64,000 nt of DNA, from contig JANTQA010000076.1 of the NCBI GenBank assembly GCA_027625915.1, forward strand, positions 1,054,001 to 1,118,000, in the 5' to 3' direction. The stretch's first letter is position 1. Every line of letters begins with the position of its first letter. This DNA is from Anaeramoeba flamelloides. Lineage: Eukaryota; Metamonada; Anaeramoebidae. Under the pieces are notes generated by a model. The model saw nothing but the letters and a program-made list of their open reading frames with translations, ran no database searches and was not told the origin of the DNA. Made by a program: the position numbers and the translations under genes. Shown here piece by piece: positions 24,801 to 36,782 of the stretch.

Positions 24801-25915
24801 CATTTTCCTTTTGTATCAGAAACAAAGAAATATTTTTTTTTAATCAACAAAACTGGACACTGGTAAATGTTTGAAAAGCCCACATAGGATTAAGAAAAAA
24901 TTTATAGTTTTGTAAAAAAAAGTAAAAGATCTCTAAAAGTACCCTTGTGAATTTGATGGTTACAAACCTAAATACACTTTAGAATGATATATCCTTTGTA
25001 TATTAAAAAATAAATTTTGATAAATTCCTTATCAAATTAAGGATTCAATGATTCTTTATCCAAAAAAAAAAAACCGTTGCTCAGCAAACAGATTTAAATG
25101 AATTTAAAAAATAGAAACCCCATTTTAAATCATAAAAATGGTTTTTATTTCGTTTTTTAAAAGGTACCAGTATGTGATGATTTCTTTACTTTCCGTTATT
25201 AATAATAACATTTTTGACTTTATAAAATAAATGTTTCAAAAAAAATCTGTTCTTATGTTTTCCAGATAGACCTACAAATAAAAGGGTCAAAGAAACCTAC
25301 AACAAATCCTAAATAAATAAATATCCTATCGATTTCTAAAAGTTCAAAGATAAAAAAAACCAGTTTGAAAATGCTAGATAAAATATAAAATTATTTCCAA
25401 AATTTAGTTAATTTGAGAAAATTTTTAAACCAAAAAAAAATATAAGAAAATTTTGTAAAATTTTCAACCGACTCAAATCTAAATTTAAACCATACTCAAA
25501 ATATCAATGCGTTTAATTTTCTCAGATATTCCACTATGGGTATATTATTGGGCATTTTCCTAGATTTTATATTAGAACAAGAAGAAAAAAAAAAGCAATG
25601 GTTTGTTGCGAGATTAGGGTTTTATGCCTGAACAGTTAGTTTTGTTTTGCTAAACAAGACTGAATAAAAAATTGTGTAAGTGGTTGGCTCTTTGCCAAGC
25701 TGTTGTTCTTTTTGTTTCTATTGAAAATTATTTCTCCAATTCCAGATAATGATTTTTTTTAATTTTTGAAAATCAAAAGATTCGACAAACAAAATTGTTT
25801 CTTAGTAAGGTTTGTACATAACCCATAAGCAAATTTCCACAAACAAATTCACGTTAAAACTTTCATTTTTTCTTATTGTTTCCAAAACCTCTTTCAAAAA
25901 TAACCAATCTCAAAG
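21847..25915. other. 4-kb intergenic region, mostly featureless
   Basis: AT-rich. Near 24100-24176 is a segment resembling the right end of the TTAA-flanked MITEs at 36 and 42 kb (CAATAACATATTTT...ACTAGTCCCTTAA). No credible gene: short frames at 24505-24789 have no family signature. Confidence 0.5.
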
Positions 25916-28900
25916 ATGGGGATAAAAAATTCAAAAAAAAAAAACAGAAAAAATAACAAAAAAAGAAAAAAGAAAAACTGGCAAAAGAACTTCCATAAAG
26001 AAAATCTTAAAAATGAAATCATTGGTGATATGCTCGATAGAGACGAAGAAAATGCTAAAAACCAAATCAAAGTATTCCTTCTTTTTATTTTATATTCCAA
26101 AAAAAACAAAATAACAAAGCCGGAAAAAGGATTCAATTTTTTTATTTATGAATAAAAAATTATTAACTTTACAAATAGCTACTTATCTTAGGTAAAATTC
26201 TTAAACTCGTTTTTCATGTTATTCCAAACGATATTTTTTGGATTTTGTTCTCAGAATCTTAAAAATATTCAACAAAGAAAAGATCGTCTTTTGATTAACG
26301 AATTCTTTCCTTTTTTTAAATATTTATTTCCAAACCCTTTTCCATCAAACGTTTAAAAAACAATTCAACCCTTTAAAGGCACGGGTGATTCTGGCAAGTC
26401 AACATTTGTTAAACAAATTGAATTGCTCTATAAAGAGGGCTTTGATCAACGTAAACGTAAACTCTTCAAAAAGGCAATAAGAATAAATTTAGTAAAACAC
26501 ATATACTTATTAATTCAAGCTTCTTCAGTGCTCAACATCAAATTTTCAGAAGAAAACCTTGTAAGTTCTTTTTCTTTTTCTTTTTCTTTTTCAATTCTGT
26601 TCTTTCTTCTTTTTATATTTCTCCTTCAAGTCTCATTTTCTTTCATGTTTGTTTGACAAAAGAAAGGAAACATGGAAATTAAAATTAACAAATATTCTTG
26701 TCATTTCAGGACTCCTTTTATTTGAAAAAAGAATTTTGCAAAAACTTAAAAGATAGGGGGGATTCGAAATTCATTCTACTATGGTGACAATTAATTGAAT
26801 TGAATTGGTTTGGTTATCAAAATTGAATCAATGATATGCTTTTTTTCATTTTATTTACCAAGAATTAACAATTATGATTTTTGAAAATATTCAATTTTGA
26901 TTCACAATTCGATAAACCATTAATGTGAAAAGAGAAACATTGTTCAATCCAAAACTAACAATCGAAACATTTTCTTCGTTATTCCCAAAATACCATTATT
27001 CCAATTTTTGGGCTTTCTATTTAAGGCTCTAGTCGCTGACAGTGGATTTCCTTCTTATTCAAAGAGTGACTTGCTACTAAAAAATGATATTGTGAAATTG
27101 CACTTCTTTTGGCTGAAAAAATTAAGAGAAATTATCTTAAGGGTCTTTTCACTTACCTGGATTTCCTTCGATACTCAAGGAGTGACTTTCTATGAAAAAT
27201 AATATTGAGAAATTTTACTTCTTTTAGTTTGACAAATTCAAAGAACAAAAAAGAATTCACAGAAAATCAATGACAAATAATTGAAAATAACGAGAAAAAA
27301 TGCCAGGATCGAAAACTAAAATACAAAAAAAATTTCAAGATCCACAATTCAAAAATCCGAATAACAAAAAAAAGTATCAAAGGATTCTAAAATTCTTAAT
27401 ATAAAAAATTCAAAAAAACAAAATGACAAAAATTCAAATAACAAAAAAAATTTAAAGTTCGAAGTTGTCTCGAAAAAACAAAAATTTAATCAAAAAATGA
27501 AAAAAAAAAATCACAACGATTTCAATTCAAAAATCCGAATAACAAAAAAAAAGTTTCAAAGGATTCTAAAATTCTTAATATAAAAAATTCAAAAAAACAA
27601 AACAAAAAAAATTCAATGTAACAAAAAAAAATAAAAGTTCGAAGTTGTCTCAAAAATGGAAAAAATTTAATCAAAAAATGAAAAAAAAAAATCTAAAGAT
27701 CTCTATGACAAAAATCCAAAGAAAAAAAAAAATTCATAGGGACTAAGAAATTAAACCTTCAATTAACAAAAATCTAAATTTTGTGATTATTTTATTAAAA
27801 CAGTTCAAAATATTTTTTTAAATTGGATAACAGATGAAACTTAAAAAAGTATAACTTTTATTAAGTGACTAATCGATAATAAATTTTTTTACCTAAATTT
27901 AATAGAGATTGAGAAATTTTTTTGCCAATTACTTAGATTTGAAAGACACTGTTTATTTTCAATATTAAACATAATTCTAGATAAGGAATCCTTATTTAGA
28001 AATTGGTCAAAAAAAAAATAATAGAGACTAGTCCCTTAAAAAAAAAGAAATTTATTATTTATTCATAAGAAGGGGATGAAGGTGATACATTAAATTATCA
28101 ACCCACCTCTATAAATCAATCTCTTCCAAGATTTTTTTTTTAAAATTGATATACTTTGGAATTAAAGACTCTTGGGAGTTAATTTCAAAAAAACAATTTG
28201 GATTTAAAAAATACTTTGGAACAAGAATTGCTGTTCTAAATTTCTTAAGAAAATTTTAAAAATGAAAATGAAAATATAGAATATTTATTATTATTCTTAT
28301 TATTGAGAGAAATGAGTAAAAAAATAAAGATATAAAATATTTTGTAGTGATTATAGATATACAAAAATGTTTTGATTAAGTTCAACACCCATTAAGATAT
28401 CAATCTATTAAAAAATTTATAAAAAATGAAACAATCAAAAATTTGCTCTTAAGATATTATAAAAAAGAAGGATTTGATGTTTATTAAGGGTAACCCTTAT
28501 CACCAATTCTCTTTGCATTTATATCTCATTATCTACTTGAAAAGTTAAAAACTTTAGCTGTTCATTTTCAAATGTATGTAGATGATCTTATTCTCATTAT
28601 GAAATGGCCTTTAATCTTCTCTAAAAAATAATTTAGAAAGTGTTTTTGAAATAATAAAATATATTCGGGATAAACCCACAAAATAAAAAAACTAAATACA
28701 AAAAAGAATTAAAAGATATTTTTTAAACTTGGAATTTGGTTAGAAAAAAACACACGTCTTGAATATAATTTCAAAAAAAAGTAGAAAAGTCCCTATAAAC
28801 ACTTAATCGAGTGTTTCAACAAAATAAACTCAATAACGGAGTAAAAATAACTTTTTTCAAAGCTCTCATTTTAAGGTAACTTTATTATGGGCTCAAAATA

Positions 28901-31900
28901 TTTGATTTGACACAAAGTGATTTTGAAAGAATTGATAGATTTATCAATAAATCAGTTACAAATTTCTTACAAATTAAAATTTATTCCTCACCACGATTAA
29001 TTTATAAAACTGAATCAAAAATTGATCTCATTAGATTAAAAATATAAGTAAGAAAATATAAATTAATTGAAAAATTAGATTTCAAAAAATAAAAAAAAAT
29101 TTAAAAATGTTACTAAATTTTCGAAAACTTGAAAATGAAAATATTAATTGGTATATTGAGGAATTAAAATTATTACATTTCAAATTTAGGGTTTTCGATT
29201 AACCAAATTGGAAAATTCAACTAAACTAGTTTTCAAAAATTTTGACTCACTTTATAATGTTAATGGAAGTTGTTTTGAGGGTTTATTCCAGTATTCTTCT
29301 CAAAAAAATATTTTCAAATTTTTGGATCAGAATCATTTTTCTTTTTCTAATTTTTCAAATTTTAGTTTTGCTTTTAAAAATTTTTTGATATGAATCATTT
29401 TTTCATTTTCTTTTTCTTTTTTCAAATAATCATTTTTTTTGTTTTTGTTTTTTTTGATTTTTTTTTTGAAAAAGATCATGTGGAAAAAAAAAAGATCTTT
29501 GAAAAGACAAATAATCACTAAGAAAATTGAGACTATGTAATGTCTTTTAAAATGAATTTAATTATTCGTAAAAAATCTTTTTGTTAACTTTTTTTCAGTG
29601 AAAGTTCAATAATAAAAATCGGTAATGCTCATTTCAAAAATTGTGAAGTACTTTTTTTGAATTTTTGGTTTTATTTTTTTTAATTTTCAAAATATAAGGT
29701 TTTTATATATTTAGAATGATTTAAAAGAGAATTACAAATCAGATTTAATTATTAATTATTCTTGATATTAAAGGGTATTTATTTTTTCAATTTATTATTT
29801 CAGGTGAGTCACAATTTTTGAAATGGTGTTTAGTTGGAAAATTCAGCAATATCTAAAAATTTTAAAGCAACAAAAATGCAATTTCAAACAGTTGAGTCAT
29901 AGAAGGGCTGTAGAGTACTGTAGATTTCTATCAGGTGTAAAAGAGTGTCACCATTCATGCCGTAGAGTGCCTAAGTTTTCTTTAATTTTAGAAATTAAAA
30001 GAAAATTTTTGAAATTTTCTTTTTATTTCTTAAATTAAAAAAAAACCTAACTGCTCTTTTCCACAATTCAAGAATAAATAAAATAAATAAAAACAAAAAT
30101 CCAAATTTTAAATAATAAAAAAAAATAATTTAAAAAAAAAAGTTTAAGGATTCTCATTAGCAAAAATTCAAAAACAAAAAAAATTCTCAATTTCAAAAAA
30201 ATCAATAGAAAAAAAAATTAATCCTTTTCTTGTTTTAGATTTACAAATATTTAAATTTCTCCAATTTGGAGCCAATTTTTATTTTTTTAGTATACAAAAT
30301 ACATTTAATGCAATTTAACCTAAATTTATGGTTGTTTTATAATCCACTATATTAGGCATGTATTGATTTTGTTTGATTTATTTCGATAAAAGAATCATTT
30401 CAAAAATCCAATAATAAAATGAAAAATAAAATATTTGAGATCTCAAAAAAGAGCCCAAAATTTAAACTCTTTGAAACTAAGCACAGCTGCATTCAAAATT
30501 ATAATTTGCATCTGTTTAAATTTGAAACTAATAGTTACTCTTTGGTGCTTTTTCTAAAAATGACCTACTTTTCCATTTTTGTTAATTTTAATAGAATTAC
30601 CATACAATACACGACGGTTAGTTTCGAATTGGAATCTGAAACATAAAATACAATAAAAATTTTTTTTTTTCATTTTCAAAAATTTTATTTTTTATTATAA
30701 TGATTTAACCCTTAATTTGGGAATAATATCGAAAATTAATCGAAGCGTATTGATTTCTTGATTTATTCATATTATCAATCGATTTTTAAAAATAAGAAAA
30801 GTTTCACTTCAAAGAATGTACAAATAAGCTTTGAACAAACAAAGGTTAATTGATTAATTGATGTTAATTATCACTGTTATTGGACTTCTTTCTTTTTTTA
30901 AACTTATGTTTGTCTCTAGAAAAAATTATTTTGAGTTTTGCTTGTTAATTTTTGAGTTTTGAATATCGAACTTTTCCCATTTGTAAGATTTGAAAGGCTA
31001 CTAAATTTAATAAAAAAAACCACAAAAAATCTTAATTAGGGGCATTCTCATAGTCTGATTTTTTCTAGAGATTTGAAACATAATTAATCAATTCTTCTAC
31101 AAATATTGAGGATGATGGTTCATCATTGTTAAGGGCTTATTCACCTTTTCAAATATTTTGAAACATTAGAGACTTTTTTTGAAATAACAAGTAGTGGTTT
31201 CCTTTTTAATAGTGACCAAAAAAAAAAAAAAAAAATAAAAAAAAAAATAGCTAAAAAAGTAAATATTCATTTAATTTTGAAATTACAACATCAGTGTTTG
31301 TTTTAATAACTTTAACAAACAAAGGACACTTGGACTAAAAATAAACAGAATAAAGATCAAAGAATAAAAAAAACTCTTCAAAAAAAAATAAAAAAAGAAC
31401 TTGTTGCACAGCAAAAACATTTATTCAAATTAAATCCATTTCTCAAATTATTTTTTATTAAATATTTAAATTGGCTTTATTAAATATATAAATTGTTTTT
31501 AATATTATTTAGTCTCTTGCTGCAAAATTTTCAGAGATGGCAGAAAACTTTGATGAAAATTTAGGAGAAGCAGATCCAAAAACTTACAAAATGGTAAAAA
31601 AACTTTGGGCTGATCCTAAAATGAAAGAAGTTTTCTCTCAAAGATCTGAATTCCAAATACCCGACAGTGCTGCCTTTTACTTAAATTCAATTAAAAGAAT
31701 TATTGACGAAAATTATATACCAACAGATGAAGACATCTTAAAATGTAGAATCCCCACTACCGGAATCAAAGAAGTGAATTTTAAAATAAATAATGTTCCC
31801 TGGAAAATCGTAGATGTTGGTGGACAAAGATCAGAAAGAAGGAAATGGATTCATCAATTTTCTGATGTTACAGTAATCATATACGTTGTAGCATTATCAG

Positions 31901-33958
31901 AATATAATCAGAAATTATACGAAGATGAAAGTGTTAACAGGTTTGTTGAATAATTTTCCTTTTTTTTATTTTTTCTTCTTTTCCTCCTTCTTTTAAGTTT
32001 TAGTTAATAATATAACCAAACCCTTTTTCAATAATTACAAACTATTTAAAGATGAAACAATGGCTGTTTTTAAAATAAAATATTTATATTCTTCGTTTTT
32101 TTAAATCAAAATATTTTGTATTGAGTATATTTATCTCTTTTAATACGATAGCAATTTACTTTTTCATTAAAAAAAAATGAAGAATAAAAAATATCATAAA
32201 ACAAAAACAGATGAAAATTTTTGGAATAACTTTTTTCAATTTATCACTATCAAAAATTATTGGAAAATAATTTTAGATCAGAATTCTATATAAACCCCAT
32301 TTCGCCCAGAGGGGAGCAGTCAAAAAATACAAAATTCAATTTTTTTTTTAAGAATCAACTAATATAAGATTGTTTAGAAATAAGAGAAATAATAAACTTC
32401 GGATTAGAGTCGATATTCATAAAAAGAAATAACCTGAATAACCATAAATTTCAAAAAAAATAAAATGCTAAAAAATTTTTTGATATACTTTCATTGGAAA
32501 GTCTCATGCAAAAATTCTCAAGTTCTTTAGAAAATTAAAATTGTTGACAATTATATTTTTTACTTGTAAATTTATTGATTTAAAAAGAAATTGCCAAGAC
32601 TCAATTTTCTTAATGATAATTTGGAGTTTTCAAACACTTTTTGTTTTTAAATTCAATTGATTTTGTTCAAAAAAAAAAAAAAAAAAAAAAAAAAGCAAAA
32701 AGTAAAAAACAAAAATTATTTGAGAACCAAATTAGAAAAAATGATCCTGATCTAAAAATTGAAAATTTATTTTGAGAAGAATACTGAATTAAACCGGTAG
32801 AATATTTTCTATTTCTTCAATAAAACTGGCCCCTTTAACTCAAAAAGAGTTTATTATAATGAAGATTCTCAAAAAAGATCTATGGTGTATTTTTGTTTTA
32901 AAGATTTTTTTGTTATTGTAAAACAACTTGTTCAAAGCAAAATATAAAAATTTTTTTAAAAAAATATATTTTTTAACTTATTAAAAACTTTTTTATGAAA
33001 TAAGTTTATAGATCTTAGTGCTTTTTTCAAATTTTGTGTTTAGAATAAAAGCTAATTTATGAAAGAAATCAATAAATTTTCTTAGAAAAGCAAATTTTAA
33101 TTTTTAATAGAATTTCCTTTTTATTTTGAATAAGAAGAGTAGGTCAGATTTGAGAAGAGATCAAAAAAAAAAAAAAAGGTGTTGGACTATTCACATTTGT
33201 TAGTTATTTTGTGTTCGTAGAAATGCAAATTCTAATTTATTAATTCGTCTTCATTTCACTTTTAATTGAATACTTACAGAAAATTAAATCTGGATTTCTT
33301 TATCTTTACTTTTACACTGCAATTTTAAAGATTATATCCTCCTAGGAAAATTTGTTATTGAGCTGAAATTTAAACTTTACTATTGGAATGGCCATTTAGA
33401 AAATGAAAAATAACAAAATTTTAAAAAATATCCCTAATAAAAAAACTTTTTTTTATAACATCTATATAATATTTTTATTACAAAATTTCCTTTTATATGA
33501 TGATTTTTTCAATATTTTTTTGAAAAAATATTCTTCAAACAGGACTATAACAGGTTACAAATTTGATAACACATTTTATAACAAATATTTATGCTATAAA
33601 AGTTGTTATTATAAAATTTTATAACATTTTAAATGTTTATAACACATTTACAACATGTTTAGAAAAAACTTTTTTTAATAGGGTATTATCTGCAAAATTA
33701 AAATCAAGATAGATAATAAAACAATTGTTTAAGATTATTTTCTCAATGATTTTTGATTTTTAAACACTTTTGATTTTCTCCAAATCATCAAAATTTACAA
33801 AAATATTTAATTTTCAAATTTTATACAAAAAAAAATTGTTCTGGTTTCATTATAAAATTTAATTTTTTATTCTCTCCTTTTTAATTATTATTGTTGCTTT
33901 AGTTATTATTATTATTATTGTTGTTGTTGTTGTTGTTGTTTTATTATTATTCTTATTC

Positions 33959-33999
<41 letters not shown>

Positions 34000-34858
34000 T
34001 TTAAAACTCATTATTATTTTATTACATTATCTTTTTTTATTATTTTTATTTTTTTTTTTAATATTTTTATTCTAATTATAATTTTAACAACGACAATAGA
34101 ATGCAAGAAAGTTTAAATTTATTTGATAGCACAGCAAATAATAAAATATTTGTCAAAACAAATTGTGTTCTATTATTTAATAAAATTGATATTTTTGAAA
34201 AAAAAATTGAAGAAGACAATTTAAATTCTATCTTTTCAGATTATGATGGGGGACTTGATTTTGAAAAAGCTAAAACATTTATTACAAATAAATTTATAGA
34301 CAAAGGAAAAAATTCTCTTCGAAAAATCTTTCCCTTTTTTACAATTGCAACAAAAACAAACAGTGTAAAAGAAGTTTTTGTAAGTTTTTTTTTTTTAACT
34401 TTTTTTTTGATTTTCTGAAATTTCCAATGAACACTTTACTTTTGTTTTTTATTTAATTCAAAAAAGTTTACAAAGAGTCATTTTAAAATAATGATTACTA
34501 AAAAATTTTAAAAAGAATGAATTTTTGGATTTGAATTATGTTTTAAATTTTGAAAATCGAAATCAAAAGTTTCATCCAGATTATTGATAACTAAATTTTA
34601 CTATTATATTTTTCCTCAATTTCTTAAATTTTAAAATAATTACCAACTTTTTGAATCGAAACAAAATTCTATTTCAAAAAATTATTTATTTTCTATTCAA
34701 TAATTTTTGTCATTTTTACTAATTCCTTTTTATTTTGATTTTGCCTTCTCAATAAATTACTTTTTTGTTGTTATTTACATTTACATCTATAGGACGAAAT
34801 ACAATCAAAGATATTAGAAGAAAACCTTAAGGGAATGGGGGTTATTGAAAAATTATAA
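25916..34858 (+). CDS. Heterotrimeric G-protein alpha subunit
   Basis: Six exons: 25916-26071, 26179-26191 (13 bases), 26379-26560, 31513-31940, 34100-34379 and 34793-34858. All phases fit and give 374 residues, a normal G-alpha length. It starts MGIKNS, a myristoylation-type start (Gly2, Ser6). G1/P-loop GTGDSGKST is at 57-65, with Asp where most have Glu. Switch I RIPTTGIKE has its Arg at 196 and DVGGQ its catalytic Gln at 222. G4 NKID is at 287-290 and G5 reads TIAT at 341-344. The helical domain lies between P-loop and switch I. The C-terminus ends VIEKL, with no Cys four from the end, so no pertussis-toxin site. The protein should couple a seven-helix receptor to G-beta/gamma at the plasma membrane. 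Exon 3 ends at ENL and joins directly to SLAAKFSEM across a 4952-bp intron. Confidence 0.92.
26179..26191 (+). other. 13-nt microexon of the G-alpha gene
   Basis: CTACTTATCTTAG, preceded by acceptor ACAAATAG and followed by donor GTAAAA. It encodes Leu-Leu-Ile-Leu plus one base of Gly and completes the invariant beta-1/P-loop, giving IKLLILGTGDSGKST. Without it exon 1 (phase 0) cannot join exon 3 (phase 1) in frame. Confidence 0.85.
27043..27245. repeat. 115-bp direct duplication
   Basis: TGGATTTCCTTC followed by AGAGTGACTT and AATGATATTGTGAAATT recurs 115 bp later as TGGATTTCCTTC, GGAGTGACTT and AATAATATTGAGAAATT. The two copies are diverged. Confidence 0.75.
27345..27705. repeat. 178-bp tandem repeat, two units
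   Basis: CAATTCAAAAATCCGAATAA starts at 27345 and again at 27523. Both units continue through AAGGATTCTAAAATTCTTAA, GTTCGAAGTTGTCTC and AATTTAATCAAAAAATG. The units are nearly identical, suggesting a recent duplication. Confidence 0.85.
28345..29100 (+). pseudogene. Decayed LINE reverse transcriptase
   Basis: The translation, broken by many stops and shifts of frame, carries the order of reverse-transcriptase motifs: motif A as DIQKCFD, motif B as PLSPILFAF, motif C as MYVDDLILI (28572-28595). Downstream comes FERIDRFINK, typical of the region after the RT of non-LTR elements. The PLSPILF form of motif B points to a LINE rather than an LTR element. It lies in G-alpha intron 3 in the sense orientation. 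At least eight stops are visible, so it is long dead. The 5' and 3' limits are uncertain. Confidence 0.75.
29219..29835. mobile_element. Mutator-like (MULE) MITE with 9-bp target duplication, copy 1
   Basis: 617 bp. Ends are AACTAAAC...TTTCAAAAATTTTGACTCAC and the inverse GTGAGTCACAATTTTTGAAA...GTTTAGTT. Perfect flanking repeats GGAAAATTC lie at 29210-29218 and 29836-29844; a 9-bp duplication is typical of Mutator-like elements. There is no coding sequence inside, only pyrimidine-rich DNA. Two diverged relatives occur at 53.7 and 59.0 kb. It sits just downstream of the LINE relic in G-alpha intron 3. Confidence 0.8.
29905..30060. repeat. Hairpin repeat family, copy 2
   Basis: GCCGTAGAGTGCCTAAGTTT, then complementary arms (AATTTTAGAAATTAAAAGAA against TTTTTATTTCTTAAATT), then AACCTAACTGC. 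These are the boundary motifs seen at 18.2 and 41.5 kb. Confidence 0.6.
31941..34099 (+). other. 2.2-kb intron 4 of the G-alpha gene
   Basis: Donor GTTTGT and acceptor ACAATAG, phase 2. AT-rich with long A runs (about 32670-32694 and 33162-33177) and, near its 3' end (about 33903-33999), a TTA/TTG trinucleotide microsatellite. Fragments between 32.2 and 32.9 kb translate to hydrophobic, stop-ridden strings that might be another LINE remnant, but no motif is decisive. Confidence 0.6.
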
Positions 34859-36029
34859 AATTTTAATAATAATGATATTGCCTTTATTTTCAAAATTAAA
34901 TAAAAGAAAAATATGATTTTATTATTTTTTTTTTGAATAAAATATAATTTATCTCAATTAATCAGAGACATGAAAAGTTCTGATTGTTATTTTGTTATTG
35001 TTTTTTTTCTCATCATTTATCACATAATAATAATTATAATTAATTTAATTTTTTTTTTAAATATTTTTTATTTTTTCAAATTGACAGAAAAGCAATAATT
35101 TTTTTTTTCTTACGTAAATCTGGAATTGAAGAGTCTATGAATAATCGATTGGAAGGTAAGTTATAAAAAAATGTGTTTTTATGGGTTTTCGATTGATAAT
35201 TTTATTTAGGTTTTAGTTTTGAAGCTTTTAAAAAATTTTTTTGTATTGTATGAAATTGGTAAATAAGGTATTTCCAAAAAAGTGTGGCATTTTTTTTTAC
35301 ATTTCATAAAAAATCATCTTTGTTAGTGGGGTTATTCGTTAATTGACAATACCAAATTAGGTTTAATATTAATACCCGTTGGATCAATGAATTGGGTATT
35401 TAATTCAAAATATATTTGATGAAATATTCCCAAATAATGAAAAAAAAATAAGCACTTTTTTTGGTGAAAACGATGTATGACCAATTTCAATAAAAAACTG
35501 AAAATATGGAAAGGGTACAATTGATTTTTTAAACAAAAATACACAATCATATGTTATCAATTCTATTTGAAAATTTATTTAGATTACACAAGTTATGAAA
35601 ACGATTTTTCGATCAAAAAGAAAATAATTAACACCAATTTTCACACCTAAAAAATATCAGATAAAATCGAGCTCAAAAAATTAAATAGCTTTTCTTTATA
35701 TAACACAATACTAAGAAACAAATTGAATTATTACCAGGAACCTATAAATGGTATTTAAGGATTTTGTAGATTTAAATACTTTTTTGAAGATTGAGTTTAA
35801 TAAATATATTTGAAAATAAATTTGCCCCACTTTTTTGGAAATAGCTTAGATAAATAAAAATTTCAATTAGTAAATATAAAAAATGAAAATTCATTCTTAA
35901 ATATCTTTCTAAAGTTTTAATCTTAGATTCTTCAATTAGGATTTCAGAAAAAAAACAATAAATTGAAAAAAATTGCCATTTTGAACTACTATTATTCAAA
36001 TGAATACCTACAACTAGATCGATCTTTAA
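34859..36029. other. Intergenic, with a possible LINE remnant
   Basis: From about 35700 to 35980 the plus strand reads, with stops, KFAPLFWK and then KISISKYKK and ILKYLSKVLILDSSIR, resembling the low-conservation region after a LINE reverse transcriptase. The string CCCCACTTTTTTGGAAATAGC has a partial counterpart near 47.18 kb. The evidence is weak. Confidence 0.3.
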
Positions 36030-36778
36030 GGGATTAGGGTCACCAGAGATTTCTCTATAATCAAAGTATGTTGTAATTGGGTGTAAATGGTATTAGTGCA
36101 CCATGGTTCAAATAGCTCTAAAAAATATATTATAAATCTTATTGCACAATAAATAATTACATTTTTTACTAATGATCACAATTAAAAAATTTCATTTTGA
36201 AAAATTTTTTTTTAATTCCTTTTCCAAATCTAAAAATAAAAACCCAAAATATAGTATTCCGGTATTTAATAATTTGGATTTATAACTTCCTAAAGTAACT
36301 ATTTTTTTAATTTTTGAATTTCAAAGATTAACTCAATAATAATCATCAACATAAAAGTACAAAGACTGATTAGTTTTGTTTGCTTTTGATAAGTCTAATT
36401 ATAGCACAAATATATTTTCATGATTTGAGAAATAATTTGATAAAATAATTTATTGGTTAATTATTTAATTTTTGAAAAAAAACGAATTTTTTAGTAACTA
36501 ATCTACATTTCTCCATAAATTTAAGATAGATATTTTATGACTTAATAGTCTGAATATTGATAATTCAATCATAAAATTTATGGCGAAATGCAGATTTTAT
36601 TCTGAATTTGCTGGGTTTTTTACTAATACATAGATCATTTTTAATGGATGAGATCAACAAATATTACTACTTTGTAATAGATTTTTTTTAAGACATTTGA
36701 ACCATGTAACACTAATTTGGTTAGGTCCAATAACAACATACTTTGATCCTAGGCTTCTCCTTGGTAGACGCTAATCCC
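36030..36778. mobile_element. TTAA-flanked (piggyBac-type) MITE, copy 1
   Basis: 749 bp, flanked by TTAA at 36026-36029 and 36779-36782. Ends are GGGATTAGGGTCACC and, inverted, GGGATTAGCGTCTACC; sub-terminal blocks AATCAAAGTATGTTGT and CATGGTTCAAAT also face each other. There is no transposase frame. It matches the 747-bp element at 42135 in the opposite orientation. TTAA duplication is characteristic of piggyBac-class transposition; the class assignment is inferred from that alone. Confidence 0.8.
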
Positions 36779-36782
36779 TTAA

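Larger units (their letters stand above)
26561..31512 (+). other. 4952-bp intron 3 of the G-alpha gene, loaded with repeats
   Basis: Donor GTAAGT at 26561 and acceptor TATTTAG at 31512, phase 0 on both sides. It contains a 115-bp tandem duplication, a 178-bp tandem repeat, a dead LINE, a Mutator-type MITE and hairpin repeats. An open stretch just after 26709 (DSFYLKKEF...) lacks a compatible donor and is not needed for the helical domain, so I leave it out of the gene. Confidence 0.75.

Noticed and set aside
26072-26155. Exon 1 of G-alpha reading on through KVFLLFIL, which looks like the beta-1 strand
   Set aside because: No donor follows that stretch before the stop, whereas the GTATTC donor plus the 13-base microexon yields a perfect IKLLILG.
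26709-26783. Possible extra G-alpha exon (DSFYLKKEF...)
   Set aside because: A good acceptor is present, but the only donor gives a phase that does not join the exon at 31513. Direct joining of ENL to SLAAKF gives a normal-length helical domain.
28020-28045. GACTAGTCCCTTAA, the same end as at 24.16 kb
   Set aside because: Only about 20 bp match, with no partner end nearby; could be chance or a fragment.
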